NCBI RefSeq assembly: GCF_900113735.1
Contig: NZ_FOQM01000001.1
Span: forward strand, 310,001 to 374,000
Length of the DNA stretch: 64,000 nucleotides
Direction: 5' to 3'
Source of the DNA: Bradyrhizobium sp. Gha
Lineage (GTDB): Bacteria > Pseudomonadota > Alphaproteobacteria > Rhizobiales > Xanthobacteraceae
Part shown: piece after piece, positions 42,942-52,257 of the stretch
Layout: each line of letters begins with the position of its first letter
Position numbering within the stretch: position 1 is the first letter of the stretch
The notes under the pieces: generated by a model
The model's database searches: none
Seen by the model: the letters and a program-made list of their open reading frames with translations, nothing else
Told to the model about the DNA's origin: nothing
Program-made: the position numbers and the translations under genes

Positions 42942-44134
42942 TCCTGGTGATGGACTCCGTCGGTATCGGCGGCGCACCGGATGCCGCCGGCTACGGCGAC
43001 GAAGGCGCCGATACGGTGGGTCACATCGCGGACGCCTGCGCGGCCGGACGCGCCGACGGCGCCGCACGGGAGGGTCCTCTCCGGCTTCCCAATCTCGTCG
43101 CGTTGGGCCTCGGCCAGGCCTGCCGCTTCGCCAGCGGACGCGTGCCGCCCGGATTGGGTGGCCAAGTCGAGCAAGGGCAATTCGGATGCGCCAGCGAAAT
43201 ATCAAAGGGCAAGGATACGCCTTCGGGACATTGGGAAATTGCCGGGGTACCTGTCCCGTTCGACTGGGGTTATTTCCCCCGAACGACCCCGTGCTTCCCC
43301 GCAGATCTGACAAGGGCTCTCTGCGAACAAGCCGGATTGCCGGGCATCCTCGGAGACTGTCACGCCTCCGGCACCGAGATCATCGCCAGATTCGGCGAAC
43401 ACCACATGCGAACGGGAATGCCGATCTGCTACACGTCTGCCGACAGTGTGTTTCAGATCGCCGCGCATGAGCATACGTTCGGGCTCGAGCGGCTCTACGA
43501 TGTCTGCGCGATCGCAAGACGTCTTATCGATCCCCTCAATATCGGCCGCGTCATCGCGCGGCCATTCGTCGGTACGAGGGCGCGCGATTTCACGCGGACC
43601 GCGCATCGGCGCGATTTTTCCGTGCCGCCGCCCGGAACTACAATTCTTGATCTCGCCGCAAGTGCCGGCCGCGACATCGTGACCATCGGCAAGATCGACG
43701 ACATCTTCGCCCATCGCGCGACCGGGCGTAACATGCGCGGCAATGGCAACATGGCGCTGTTCGATCGTACGCTCGAAGGGCTCGCGAGCCTTACGGATGG
43801 CGGGTTTCTGTTCGCCAATTTCATCGACTTCGACACGCTCCACGGCCATCGCCGCGACGTGGCCGGCTATGCCGCGGCACTTGAAGCGTTCGACGGACGC
43901 CTTCCCGAATTACTGCTCCGCCTGCGAAGCGATGATCTGCTGATCATCAGCGCCGATCATGGCTGCGACCCGACCTGGAGCGGTACCGATCACACCCGCG
44001 AGCAGGTTCCGATCCTGACCTGGACGACGCAATCATCTTCTCCTATCGGACGTCGCGCCGGCTTTGCCGACATCGGCGCGACCGCAGCAAAGCACTTGGG
44101 GCTGCCCGAACCGTTGCACGGCGCGCCTTTCTAA
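42929..44134 (+). CDS. deoB: phosphopentomutase-like alkaline phosphatase superfamily enzyme
   Basis: A 401-residue DeoB-type enzyme. Metal-site motifs are [11 protein letters not shown] at the start, [13 protein letters not shown] carrying the phospho-threonine, [16 protein letters not shown] and the C-terminal [18 protein letters not shown]. DeoB interconverts ribose-1-phosphate and ribose-5-phosphate. Here it is embedded in a glycan operon rather than with nucleoside catabolism genes, so it may supply pentose-1-phosphate for a nucleotide sugar, or act on another sugar phosphate. It is the last gene of the first operon half; 209 bases separate it from the next gene. Confidence 0.9.
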   Translation: MRALILVMDSVGIGGAPDAAGYGDEGADTVGHIADACAAGRADGAAREGPLRLPNLVALGLGQACRFASGRVPPGLGGQVEQGQFGCASEISKGKDTPSGHWEIAGVPVPFDWGYFPRTTPCFPADLTRALCEQAGLPGILGDCHASGTEIIARFGEHHMRTGMPICYTSADSVFQIAAHEHTFGLERLYDVCAIARRLIDPLNIGRVIARPFVGTRARDFTRTAHRRDFSVPPPGTTILDLAASAGRDIVTIGKIDDIFAHRATGRNMRGNGNMALFDRTLEGLASLTDGGFLFANFIDFDTLHGHRRDVAGYAAALEAFDGRLPELLLRLRSDDLLIISADHGCDPTWSGTDHTREQVPILTWTTQSSSPIGRRAGFADIGATAAKHLGLPEPLHGAPF

Positions 44135-44204
44135 CCCGCGCGAGCGGCCGATTCACCTGGGTTATTGATCCAAGTTAGAGAAATATTCGTTTGTACATTT
44201 TCGA

Positions 44205-44230
44205 GGAACGAACATTCCTTGCATCGCTTC
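44205..44230 (+). promoter_or_regulatory. EcfG-like promoter element before the second half of the glycan cluster
   Basis: GGAAC (44205-44209), and at 17 bases CTTC or at 16 bases GCTT, so the -10 part is imperfect. The surrounding AGGAACGAACATTCCTT (44204-44220) differs by one base from the element before the operon head (37543-37559). This reuse supports shared control of both halves. Confidence 0.5.
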
Positions 44231-44343
44231 TGACTCCAACGTGACCGGCGCGCGGGTCGTCCGACCCACCCAGCAAGTGCGCATCACCTCACATCATCGA
44301 TCGATCCCGAACGGATCGGTCTTACGGTTGTACGGAGCGGTGA

Positions 44344-45456
44344 ATGACGCGAGTATTGATCACGGGGGGCGCGGGGTTCATCGGCTCTCATGCGGCGGAT
44401 GTGCTGCTCGCCGCCGGCTACGAGGTCCGGCTTCTCGACAATCTGTCGCCGCAGGTGCACGGCGGCAACCGGCAGCGTCCATCCTATCTCGCCGACGAAG
44501 CCGAGCTCATCGTTGGTGACGTCACCGACGGCGCTGCGATAGCGCATGCCCTGCGCGGGGCCGACATGGTCCTGCATCTCGCTTCCGCCGTCGGCGTCGG
44601 GCAGAGCATGTACGACATCGAGCCCTACGTGCGTACGAACGAGCTCGGCACCGCCGTGCTACTCCAGGCGCTGTCGAAGCGCCCCGTCGAACGGCTGGTC
44701 GTCGCCTCCTCCATGAGCATCTACGGTGAAGGCCTCTACCGCGGGCCCGATCAAAGTCTCGTCACCTGCGACGAACGGTCGATCGAACAGCTGCGCCGTG
44801 GGGAATGGGAGTTGCGAGACACCACCGGTCGCCCGCTCGCCCCCGTGGCCACCCCCGAGAACAAGCTGCCGTCGCTCAGCTCGGTCTACGCGCTGAACAA
44901 GTTTGCACAGGAGCGCATGTGCCTGATCACAGGCAAGGCTTACGGCATCCCGACCTTGGCGTTGCGCTTCTTCAACGTGTTCGGGCCACGTCAGGCACTG
45001 TCAAATCCCTACACCGGCGTGCTCGCGATTTTCGCGGCGCGGCTCCTCAACGGACGTCCGCCGCTGGTGTTCGAGGACGGCGAGCAACGGCGCGATTTCG
45101 TTCACGTGCATGACGTCGCCCGCGCCTGCCGGATTGCGCTGGAAGCAGAGCATGCGCAAGACGTCTTCAATATCGGCTCAGGCCACAGCCGGAGCATTCT
45201 GTCGGTCGCCGAGGATCTCGCCGAGGTCATGGGACACAGCGATATCGCGCCCGAAATCACGCGGAAATACCGCGCCGGCGACATCAGGCACTGCTTCGCA
45301 GATATCGGCAAATCGCGGGACCTGCTCGGCTTCGAGGCTCGTGTGGCCTTCAAGGATGGCCTCGAGGAGCTCGCGGAATATCTCGCGGGCCAGATTGCGG
45401 ATGACCAGGCCGAGCGAGCCACCCGGGAATTGCTGCAACGAGGATTGGTTGCATGA
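44344..45456 (+). CDS. NAD-dependent sugar-nucleotide epimerase/dehydratase (C4-epimerase-like)
   Basis: A 370-residue extended SDR. The NAD motif is [16 protein letters not shown]; catalytic residues are in ASSMSIYGEG (Ser/Thr) and SSVYALNKFAQE (YxxxK). LRFFNVFGPRQALSNPYTG and RDFVHVHDVARAC are typical of the UDP-glucose/dTDP-rhamnose 4-epimerase group. An insertion around 140-175 (DTTGRPLAPVATPENK) occurs in some bacterial glycan epimerases. The exact NDP-sugar is unknown. GGAG precedes the ATG and ATGA overlap couples it to the next epimerase gene. Confidence 0.88.
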   Translation: MTRVLITGGAGFIGSHAADVLLAAGYEVRLLDNLSPQVHGGNRQRPSYLADEAELIVGDVTDGAAIAHALRGADMVLHLASAVGVGQSMYDIEPYVRTNELGTAVLLQALSKRPVERLVVASSMSIYGEGLYRGPDQSLVTCDERSIEQLRRGEWELRDTTGRPLAPVATPENKLPSLSSVYALNKFAQERMCLITGKAYGIPTLALRFFNVFGPRQALSNPYTGVLAIFAARLLNGRPPLVFEDGEQRRDFVHVHDVARACRIALEAEHAQDVFNIGSGHSRSILSVAEDLAEVMGHSDIAPEITRKYRAGDIRHCFADIGKSRDLLGFEARVAFKDGLEELAEYLAGQIADDQAERATRELLQRGLVA

Positions 45457-46520
45457 TGAATCAGCGAGACAACAGACCCGTTCTGATCACCGGCGGCTGC
45501 GGCTTCATCGGCTGCAATCTGGCCGACCGGCTGGCGGAGCGCGGTGAGCGCGTGCTGGTCCTGGACAATCTCGCCCGCGCCGGCGTGCGCGAGAACGCAC
45601 AATGGTTGAAGTCCAGGCACGGCGACCTCATCACCATTACGGTGGCCGACATTCGGGAGCCCATCCCGGTGATCGACGCCGTACGTGAGGCGCGCGCGGT
45701 CCTGCACCTGGCTGCCCAGGTCGCCGTCACTGACAGCGTGAGCGACCCGGCAGCCGATTTCGAGACCAACGCGCGCGGCACCCTGAATGTGCTCGAAGCA
45801 GTCCGGCTGCACAATTGCACCGCGCCGGTCGTGTTCGCGTCCACCAACAAGGTCTATGGCCGCCTGGTCGAGGACAGCCAGATCACGCTCGCGGGTCGCC
45901 GTTATAGTCCCACCAGCGACCTGCTGGCGGGCGGTATTTCGGAGCACGCGCCGCTCGATTTCTACAGCCCCTATGGCTGCTCCAAGGGGACCGCCGATCA
46001 GTACGTCCATGACTATGCGCGGGTCTACGGGCTCCAGACCGTGGTGATGCGCATGAGCTGCATCTACGGGCCGCGGCAATTCGGCACCGAGGACCAGGGC
46101 TGGATCGCTCATTTCCTGCTGAGCGCCATCCGAGGCCAGCCCTTGACGATCTATGGCGACGGTTATCAAGTTCGCGACGCCCTGCATGTGTCCGACGCAG
46201 CCTCCGCCTGGCTTGCCGTTCTCGACGGGATCGCGCTCGCGCGTGGACGCGTGTTCAATCTCGGCGGCGGTCCAGCCAATGCAGTGAGCCTCCGGGAATT
46301 GATCGACCACATCACCCAATTCACGGGCCGCGAGGTCACCTACCGCTTCTCCGATTGGCGTCCCGGCGATCAACCCTGGTACGTCACCGATACACGAGCG
46401 CTGTCGACCGCGCTCGGATGGGCACCGCAGGTAAACATCGCCGAGGGCCTTCGCTCGCTCCACGCCTGGCTCGATAGCCGCTTTGGAGCAACTCACGGCA
46501 CCCGCGAGGCCCTCGCATGA
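45453..46520 (+). CDS. NAD-dependent epimerase, CDP-paratose 2-epimerase-like
   Basis: A 355-residue extended SDR with TGGCGFIGCNLADRLAERG for NAD, FASTNKVYGRL for the Ser/Thr, and FYSPYGCSKGTADQYV with Tyr and Lys. The stretches LHLAAQVAVTDSVSDP, RMSCIYGPRQFGTEDQGW and FSDWRPGDQPWYVTDTRAL are the pattern of CDP-paratose/tyvelose 2-epimerases. It likely epimerises C2 of an NDP-sugar; the real nucleotide and sugar cannot be told without paratose-pathway neighbours, which are absent. Coupled by ATGA on both sides. Confidence 0.85.
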   Translation: MMNQRDNRPVLITGGCGFIGCNLADRLAERGERVLVLDNLARAGVRENAQWLKSRHGDLITITVADIREPIPVIDAVREARAVLHLAAQVAVTDSVSDPAADFETNARGTLNVLEAVRLHNCTAPVVFASTNKVYGRLVEDSQITLAGRRYSPTSDLLAGGISEHAPLDFYSPYGCSKGTADQYVHDYARVYGLQTVVMRMSCIYGPRQFGTEDQGWIAHFLLSAIRGQPLTIYGDGYQVRDALHVSDAASAWLAVLDGIALARGRVFNLGGGPANAVSLRELIDHITQFTGREVTYRFSDWRPGDQPWYVTDTRALSTALGWAPQVNIAEGLRSLHAWLDSRFGATHGTREALA

Positions 46521-47803
46521 CGCGCGTCGCCCTGATCAATCCGAACTGGGATTTCAGCGGCAGCATCTATTTCGGCTGCCGGTCCCCTCACCTTCCGCTC
46601 GAGCTCGGAATCTCCGAGCATTATCTGAAGGCGGCCGGGCACCGCACGCTGCTGCTCGATGCGCACATGTTCGACCTGTCCTTCCGGGACATCGAGGCCC
46701 AATTGCGCACGTTCGGCCCCGAACTGATCGTGATCACGACGGCCCCAACCTATCTGTTCTGGCGCTGCGCACCGCCGGAGCTGCGCGTGCCGCAGGAGCT
46801 TGCCGCGGCGGTGCGGGATCTTGCGCCAACGCTCGTCGCAGTCGGTCCGCACGGCTCGACGACGCCGCGGGCAGCACTCAAGAAGCTCGGCGTCGATATC
46901 ATCGTGATGGGAGAATGCGAAACATCCCTGCTCCGGCTCGCAGAAGGCGAGCGGGACTTTCCGGGCCTGTGTTTCGCGGATCGCGGCTCGGTCCGGGTCA
47001 ACGGAGGCCCGCAGGCCGTCGACTTCACGGATCAGCCGGCTCTGGACTGGCCCAGCGAGATGATCCGGCGCCATCATCACCACCATCACCGTTTCGAGGC
47101 CGAGCCGGCGGCGCCCGGCGCGGAAATCGAGGCGTCGCGGGGATGCCCCTACAACTGCACGTTCTGCGCCAAGGAGAATTTCCGCAACGCATACCGCAAA
47201 CGGCCGCCTTCCATCATTCTCGACGAGATCGATCGTCTGCGCGGACAAGGCGTCGAATATGTCTACTTCATCGATGAGATCTTCCTCCCGAACCCCGAAC
47301 TCCTGGAAGGGCTGAGCACGCGTCGCCTCAAGTTCGGGGTGCAGACCCGCATCGATCTCTGGAAGCCCGAAATGCTCGCGCTGCTCGGACGTGCCGGCTG
47401 CGTCTCGATCGAGGCCGGGATCGAGAGCCTCACCGTCGAGGGCCGTGCCGCGCTCGCCAAGAACTGCAAGATGACCACCGACCAGCTCGCAGACCGGCTG
47501 GTGGAAGCCCGCCGTCACGTCCCCTTCGTCCAGGCCAATCTGATCGAGGTGCCCGAGGACGACGATCCCGTCGTGCAGCGCTGGCGGAGCAAGATGCAGG
47601 ATGCCGGCATCTGGGCGAACGATCCTGTTCCGCTCTATCCCTACCCCGGCTCACCGGATTACAGAAAGCTCTGGGGCGAGGCCGACGATTTCGCGTGGGA
47701 GCGCGCGCACCGACATTATCTCGGGATGTTCGATCAGTTCAGCGACGTGCAGAACGATCGGCCGATGCCGCTCGATGCCCTCGAGCACCCGGTAGAGTCA
47801 TGA
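46517..47803 (+). CDS. B12-binding-type radical SAM enzyme
   Basis: A 428-residue enzyme. The N-terminal ~150 residues have the cobalamin-binding Rossmann-like layout (LPLELGISEHYLKAAGHRTL, LIVITTAPTYLFWR) but no DxHxxG, as in many B12 radical SAM proteins. The radical SAM cluster is C210, C214, C217 (RGCPYNCTFCAKENF). Six consecutive histidines lie at 186-191, between the two domains. Such enzymes methylate or rearrange unactivated carbons, so a C-methylation or ring change in the sugar is possible. I recall a family described as part of a Rhizobiales 'rhizo-twelve' gene set that this fits; that is memory, not a search result. Confidence 0.88.
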   Translation: MTRVALINPNWDFSGSIYFGCRSPHLPLELGISEHYLKAAGHRTLLLDAHMFDLSFRDIEAQLRTFGPELIVITTAPTYLFWRCAPPELRVPQELAAAVRDLAPTLVAVGPHGSTTPRAALKKLGVDIIVMGECETSLLRLAEGERDFPGLCFADRGSVRVNGGPQAVDFTDQPALDWPSEMIRRHHHHHHRFEAEPAAPGAEIEASRGCPYNCTFCAKENFRNAYRKRPPSIILDEIDRLRGQGVEYVYFIDEIFLPNPELLEGLSTRRLKFGVQTRIDLWKPEMLALLGRAGCVSIEAGIESLTVEGRAALAKNCKMTTDQLADRLVEARRHVPFVQANLIEVPEDDDPVVQRWRSKMQDAGIWANDPVPLYPYPGSPDYRKLWGEADDFAWERAHRHYLGMFDQFSDVQNDRPMPLDALEHPVES

Positions 47804-48912
47804 GCCGCGCGTCACACATGCGAATCCTGATGACGGCCGATACGGTCGGAGGCGTGTGGACTTATTCGTGCGGTCTTGCCTCACGCCTCGTCGCGTCGGG
47901 TGCCGACGTCACGCTGGTGACAATCGGGCCTGCGGCACGCGCGGATCAACGTGAGATGCTGCGCGGAGCGGGCGTGCGCCTCGTGGATACGGACCTGAAC
48001 CTGGAATGGCAGGACCCCGAAGGCCACGACTTCGCCAACGCCGAGCGCGTCCTCGCCAGGATGGAAGCGCGATTCCAGCCTGACATCGTCCATCTCAACA
48101 GCTTCCGGGAGGCGACCCTCGCGTGGCGCGCTCCGACGGTTCTCGTGGCGCATTCCTGCGTCACCTCATGGGCACGCGCCTGTCGCGATACGGGCTGGCT
48201 CGGCGAGCCGCGCTGGACGCGCTATACGGAACGCGTCACTGCTGCGCTCAACAGCACACAGGCCTGGATTTGCCCGAGCCAGTCCTTCCACGACGACATC
48301 GTGGAGATCTATCGTCCCCGCTCGCCCGGCGCGGTGATCTGGAACGGAATTGCTGCCGGGAACTTTCCAAGTCGGAAACGGGAGATGATCTTCGCGGCCG
48401 GCCGGCTCTGGGATCGTGCCAAGAATATCGCAGTCTTGGCGGCGGCCTCACCGGGACTGGATTGGCCGGTTCAGGTCGCGGGCCCCGCCGGTGCGGATCA
48501 GGCAACGGGCGTCACCTGGCTTGGACAATTGCCGCATAACGCCTTGCGCGGACATCTCCAGCACGCCGCGATCTTTGTAAGCCCCGCGCTCTACGAGCCA
48601 TTCGGCCTTTCGGTGCTGGAGGCGGCCGCCGCGGGCTGCGCGCTGGTGCTGTCGAACATCCCGACGTTCCGGGAGCTGTGGAGCGGAGCGGCGATGCTCT
48701 TCGATCCCGAGGATAGCCGGGCGCTGCACCGAACTCTCGCCGATCTCTGCGCCCACGATCTCGAAAGGACGCGCCTGCAACGCGCCGCCTATGAACATTC
48801 CCTGACCTATTCGCTGGCGCGCACGACCAGCGCCTATCTGAAGCTGTACGAAGGGCTGCTCGCCTCCGACCGCACGTCATCCCAAGCCGGCGAGATCGAG
48901 GTGCGGGCATGA
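47800..48912 (+). CDS. GT4-family glycosyltransferase
   Basis: A 370-residue GT-B retaining glycosyltransferase of family 4. The N-terminal domain has DTVGGVWTYSCGLASRL, the middle MEARFQPDIVHLNSFREATL, and the C-terminal site is VSPALYEPFGLSVLEAAAAG with the EPFGLxxLE catalytic pair. WNGIAAGNFP and FAAGRLWDRAKN mark the nucleotide-binding half. It is cytoplasmic and transfers a sugar with retained configuration. It is coupled to the radical SAM gene and to the next glycosyltransferase by ATGA overlaps. Confidence 0.9.
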   Translation: MSRASHMRILMTADTVGGVWTYSCGLASRLVASGADVTLVTIGPAARADQREMLRGAGVRLVDTDLNLEWQDPEGHDFANAERVLARMEARFQPDIVHLNSFREATLAWRAPTVLVAHSCVTSWARACRDTGWLGEPRWTRYTERVTAALNSTQAWICPSQSFHDDIVEIYRPRSPGAVIWNGIAAGNFPSRKREMIFAAGRLWDRAKNIAVLAAASPGLDWPVQVAGPAGADQATGVTWLGQLPHNALRGHLQHAAIFVSPALYEPFGLSVLEAAAAGCALVLSNIPTFRELWSGAAMLFDPEDSRALHRTLADLCAHDLERTRLQRAAYEHSLTYSLARTTSAYLKLYEGLLASDRTSSQAGEIEVRA

Positions 48913-50039
48913 AATGCGTCCTGTTCTACCACGCATTCACCTCTTGCTGGAACAACGGCAACGCCCATTTCCTGCGCGGCTACGCCCGCGAACTGCATGC
49001 GCTTGGCCACGAGGTCATCGTGTTCGAGCCGGTCGATGGCTGGAGCCGGTTGAATGCCATCCGCGAGAGCGGCAGTCAGGCCCTGCAAGACACGGCTCAG
49101 CTCTTCCCCGGCATCTCCATTCGCCGCTATGACGCCTCGCTCGATTTCGATGAAGCGCTGGATGGCGCCGATCTCGTCGTCGTGCATGAATGGAACTCGC
49201 CTGATGTGATCAAGCAGATCGGGGACAAGCGCGCGCACGGCGCGCCCTTCACGCTGCTGTTCCACGATACTCATCACCGCGCAGTCACCGCGCCGGACGA
49301 GCTTGCACTGTTCGACCTTGACGACTTTGACGGCGTGCTGGCGTTCGGAGAGGTGCTTCGCCTGATCTATGCCAAGCTTGGCTGGGCTGACCGGGCCTAT
49401 ACTTGGCACGAGGCCGCCGACGTCGCGCTATATCGTCCGCTGCCGAGAATCGAACGCAGCGAGGATCTGGTCTGGATCGGCAATTGGGGCGACGGCGAAC
49501 GCAGCGCCGAACTCAACGAATTTCTGGTCGAGCCCGTCGCCGAACTGAATGTGCGCGCGAGCGTCTACGGCGTTCGCTACTCGCAGGATGCGCTCCGGAC
49601 CATCCAGGCCGCGGGCATCCGCTATGGCGGCTGGCTGCCGGCGCACTGGGCGCCGGTCGCGTTCGCCGGCGCCCGCGCAACCGTGCACGTCCCGCGCGGG
49701 CCTTATGTGCGGTCGCTTCCCGGCATTCCCACCATCCGCGTGTTCGAAGCGCTCGCCTGCGGCATTCCCCTGGTCTCGGCGCCCTGGTCCGACGCGGAAG
49801 GCCTGTTTCCGGACGGCGCTTATCTCAAGGCCGCCAATCGCGCGGAGATGAGTTGCGCGTTGCGCGCCGTGCTCGGCGATCGGGATCTGTCAGCGGCGAT
49901 GGTGGAGACCGGGCTGCGAACGATCCGGGAGCGCCATACCTGTCGTCATCGTGCGCAACAACTGGTGGGCATCGTGGAGGCCATTCGCAGCTCAAACGGC
50001 TCGTCACAGCATCAGCGATACATCGGAGCCTCCGCATGA
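48909..50039 (+). CDS. CgeB-like glycosyltransferase
   Basis: A 376-residue GT-B protein of the CgeB-like group. The N-terminus FYHAFTSCWNNGNAHFLRGY parallels the other cluster paralogues. Donor-side motifs are PTIRVFEALACGIPLVSAPW and then SDAEGLFPDGAYL. The central HEWNSPDVI and FHDTHHRAVTAPDE are distinctive. No signal peptide. Sugar specificity unknown. It is the first of three CgeB-like genes in a row, each coupled by ATGA. Confidence 0.85.
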   Translation: MKCVLFYHAFTSCWNNGNAHFLRGYARELHALGHEVIVFEPVDGWSRLNAIRESGSQALQDTAQLFPGISIRRYDASLDFDEALDGADLVVVHEWNSPDVIKQIGDKRAHGAPFTLLFHDTHHRAVTAPDELALFDLDDFDGVLAFGEVLRLIYAKLGWADRAYTWHEAADVALYRPLPRIERSEDLVWIGNWGDGERSAELNEFLVEPVAELNVRASVYGVRYSQDALRTIQAAGIRYGGWLPAHWAPVAFAGARATVHVPRGPYVRSLPGIPTIRVFEALACGIPLVSAPWSDAEGLFPDGAYLKAANRAEMSCALRAVLGDRDLSAAMVETGLRTIRERHTCRHRAQQLVGIVEAIRSSNGSSQHQRYIGASA

Positions 50040-51124
50040 AGATCTGCTTCTTCGGATCAAGCCTCGTCTCGTCCTACTGGAACGGTGCCGCCACCTATTA
50101 TCGCGGCATGCTCAAGCAGATTGCCGCGCTCGGCCACGACATCACCTTCTTCGAGCCCGACGCTTTCGAGCGGCAGGCCCATCGCGACATCGCCGATCCC
50201 GATTGGGCCAGGGTCGTGGTCTACCCCGCGACAGCCGACGGTTGGCGGAGCTCACTCGATGCCGCGGCGCGTTCCGCGGACATGCTGATCAAGGCGAGTG
50301 GCGTCGGAGTCTTCGATCGGGAGCTCGAGGCGGCGGTTGCGACCCTGCCCTCCCGAACCATGCGGATCTATTGGGATGTCGATGCGCCCGCCACGCTCGA
50401 AGCGATGGCAAGCGACCCCGAGCACCACCTGCGGGCCGCAATTGCCTCCTACGATATGGTCCTGACCTACGGCGGCGGCGATGGGGTCGTCTCGACTTAC
50501 CGCGCCATGGGCGCGCGGGATTGCGTTCCGATCTACAACGCCCTGGACCCCCAAACGCATTTTCCGTCGCCGCCCAGAGCCGACTTCAACTGCGATCTCA
50601 GTCTGCTGGCCAACCGCCTGCCAGATCGGGAACAGCGCGTGGAGCACTTTTTTCTGGACGTCGCACACGAGCTGCCGGACAAGTCCTTCGTTCTTGGCGG
50701 CTCCGGTTGGGAGAGCAAGAATACGGCGGGCAACGTCCGCAAGGTCGGTCATGTCGGCACCGGCGCGCACAATGCATTCTTCGGCTCCGGGCTTGCCACG
50801 CTCAACGTCAATCGCGATAGCATGGCCCGCTACGGCTTCTCGCCGCCGACGCGGGTGTTCGAGGCGATCGGCGCGGGCGCCTGCCTGATCACCGACCAAT
50901 GGGACGGCATCGACCATTTCCTCGAGCCGGATCGTGAAGTGCTGGTCGCTGCCAGCGGGGCCGAAGTCGCCGGCCATCTCGGCGCCCTCAGCATCGACCG
51001 TGCGGCCGCGATCGCGAGCCGCGCCCGCGCACGCATCCTGACCCAGCACACCTACCGGCACCGCGCCCGCCAGTTCAACCACCTCTTTAACGGAAGCAGC
51101 TCGCGTATCGAGGCAGCAGAATGA
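50036..51124 (+). CDS. CgeB-like glycosyltransferase
   Basis: A 362-residue GT-B protein, second of the CgeB-like run. The N-terminus CFFGSSLVSSYWNGAATYYR, the central IYWDVDAPATLEAM and ALDPQTHFPSPP, and the C-terminal PPTRVFEAIGAGACLITDQW with EVLVA define it. It matches its neighbours in architecture but diverges in the acceptor half, as expected of enzymes adding successive different sugars. Coupled by ATGA to genes on both sides. Confidence 0.85.
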   Translation: MKICFFGSSLVSSYWNGAATYYRGMLKQIAALGHDITFFEPDAFERQAHRDIADPDWARVVVYPATADGWRSSLDAAARSADMLIKASGVGVFDRELEAAVATLPSRTMRIYWDVDAPATLEAMASDPEHHLRAAIASYDMVLTYGGGDGVVSTYRAMGARDCVPIYNALDPQTHFPSPPRADFNCDLSLLANRLPDREQRVEHFFLDVAHELPDKSFVLGGSGWESKNTAGNVRKVGHVGTGAHNAFFGSGLATLNVNRDSMARYGFSPPTRVFEAIGAGACLITDQWDGIDHFLEPDREVLVAASGAEVAGHLGALSIDRAAAIASRARARILTQHTYRHRARQFNHLFNGSSSRIEAAE

Positions 51125-52245
51125 ATCTCAGCATCGTCGTCGTCGGTCTTTCGGTCACATCGTCATGGGGCAATGGTCATGCCACGACCTATCGTGCCCT
51201 GATCGAAGCCCTCGCGCGGCGAGGCCACCACGTGACGTTCCTCGAGCGCGACGTCGCCTGGTATCGCGAGCACCGCGACCTCACCAAGCCGGACTCGTGG
51301 ACTGTCGAGATCTACCAGTCGCTGAAGGATATCCCTCGCCGCTTCGGCCAGCTCATTCGAAGCGCCGACCTCGTCATCATCGGGTCCTATGTGCCCGATG
51401 GGATCGCGATCTCCGAATGGATCACGCGCCAGGCGCGGGGGATCACCGCATTCTACGACATCGACACGCCGGTGACGCTGGCGAGGATCGACCAGGGTCT
51501 CGACTATCTGTCCGCGGCCATGATCCCGCGTTTCGACCTCTATTTGTCCTTTGCCGGCGGCCCGGTGCCTGACATGATCGAGGAGCGCTACGGCAGCCCG
51601 CTGGCGCGGGTTCTTTATTGCAGCGCCGACACCGACACCTACAAACCGCAGCATGCGCAGACGAAATGGGCCCTGGGCTATCTCGGGACCTATAGCGAGG
51701 ACCGGCAACCGGTGCTCGAACAATTGATGCTGCTCCCGGCACGCACACTGTCCTCGGAGCAGTTCGCCGTCGCAGGCGCGCAGTATCCCGCCCATATCGC
51801 CTGGCCGGACAACGTCACGCGGATCGAGCACCTCCCGCCAAACCGGCACCCAGCATTCTACGCAGAGCAGCGGTTCGCCCTCAACGCGACCCGCGCTGAT
51901 ATGCGCGTACTGGGCTTCTCGCCGAGCGTTCGCCTGTTCGAAGCAGCCGCCTGCGGCACGCCCGTGATTTCCGACCGCTGGCCGGGCCTCGAGACAATCT
52001 TCGAGCCATCGCGGGAGATCCTGCTGGCGTCGAGCCCGCGCGACGTCATCGAGATCCTGCGCGACATGCCTGAGGAGCGTCGCCGCGACATCGCGGAGAA
52101 TGCGCGGCGCCGGGTCCTCGCCGACCACACCTCCAACCACCGCGCCCGCCAATTGGAAGCTTACTACGGTGAAGCGAGCGCGCGGCGTCGCCGCAAGTCG
52201 GCACGGCTTCCCGCGAGCCAGCCCGCGCAGGTCGCCGAACTCTGA
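51121..52245 (+). CDS. CgeB-like glycosyltransferase
   Basis: A 374-residue GT-B protein, last of the CgeB-like run. VVGLSVTSSWGNGHATTYRA at the N-terminus, FYDIDTPVTLARIDQGLDY and YLGTYSEDRQP are shared with the protein at 39312-40415, so these two are the closest pair. The donor motif is PSVRLFEAAACGTPVISDRWPG. A basic tail (SARRRRKSARLPASQ) ends it. The UXS-like gene follows 12 bases later with AAGGAG. Confidence 0.85.
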   Translation: MNLSIVVVGLSVTSSWGNGHATTYRALIEALARRGHHVTFLERDVAWYREHRDLTKPDSWTVEIYQSLKDIPRRFGQLIRSADLVIIGSYVPDGIAISEWITRQARGITAFYDIDTPVTLARIDQGLDYLSAAMIPRFDLYLSFAGGPVPDMIEERYGSPLARVLYCSADTDTYKPQHAQTKWALGYLGTYSEDRQPVLEQLMLLPARTLSSEQFAVAGAQYPAHIAWPDNVTRIEHLPPNRHPAFYAEQRFALNATRADMRVLGFSPSVRLFEAAACGTPVISDRWPGLETIFEPSREILLASSPRDVIEILRDMPEERRRDIAENARRRVLADHTSNHRARQLEAYYGEASARRRRKSARLPASQPAQVAEL

Positions 52246-52257
52246 AGGAGCAGCGTC

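Noticed and set aside
44161..44185. FixK/FNR-type box (TTGATCCAAGTTAG) before the epimerase genes.
   Set aside because: Only the left half fits TTGAT; the right half is not ATCAA or GTCAA.
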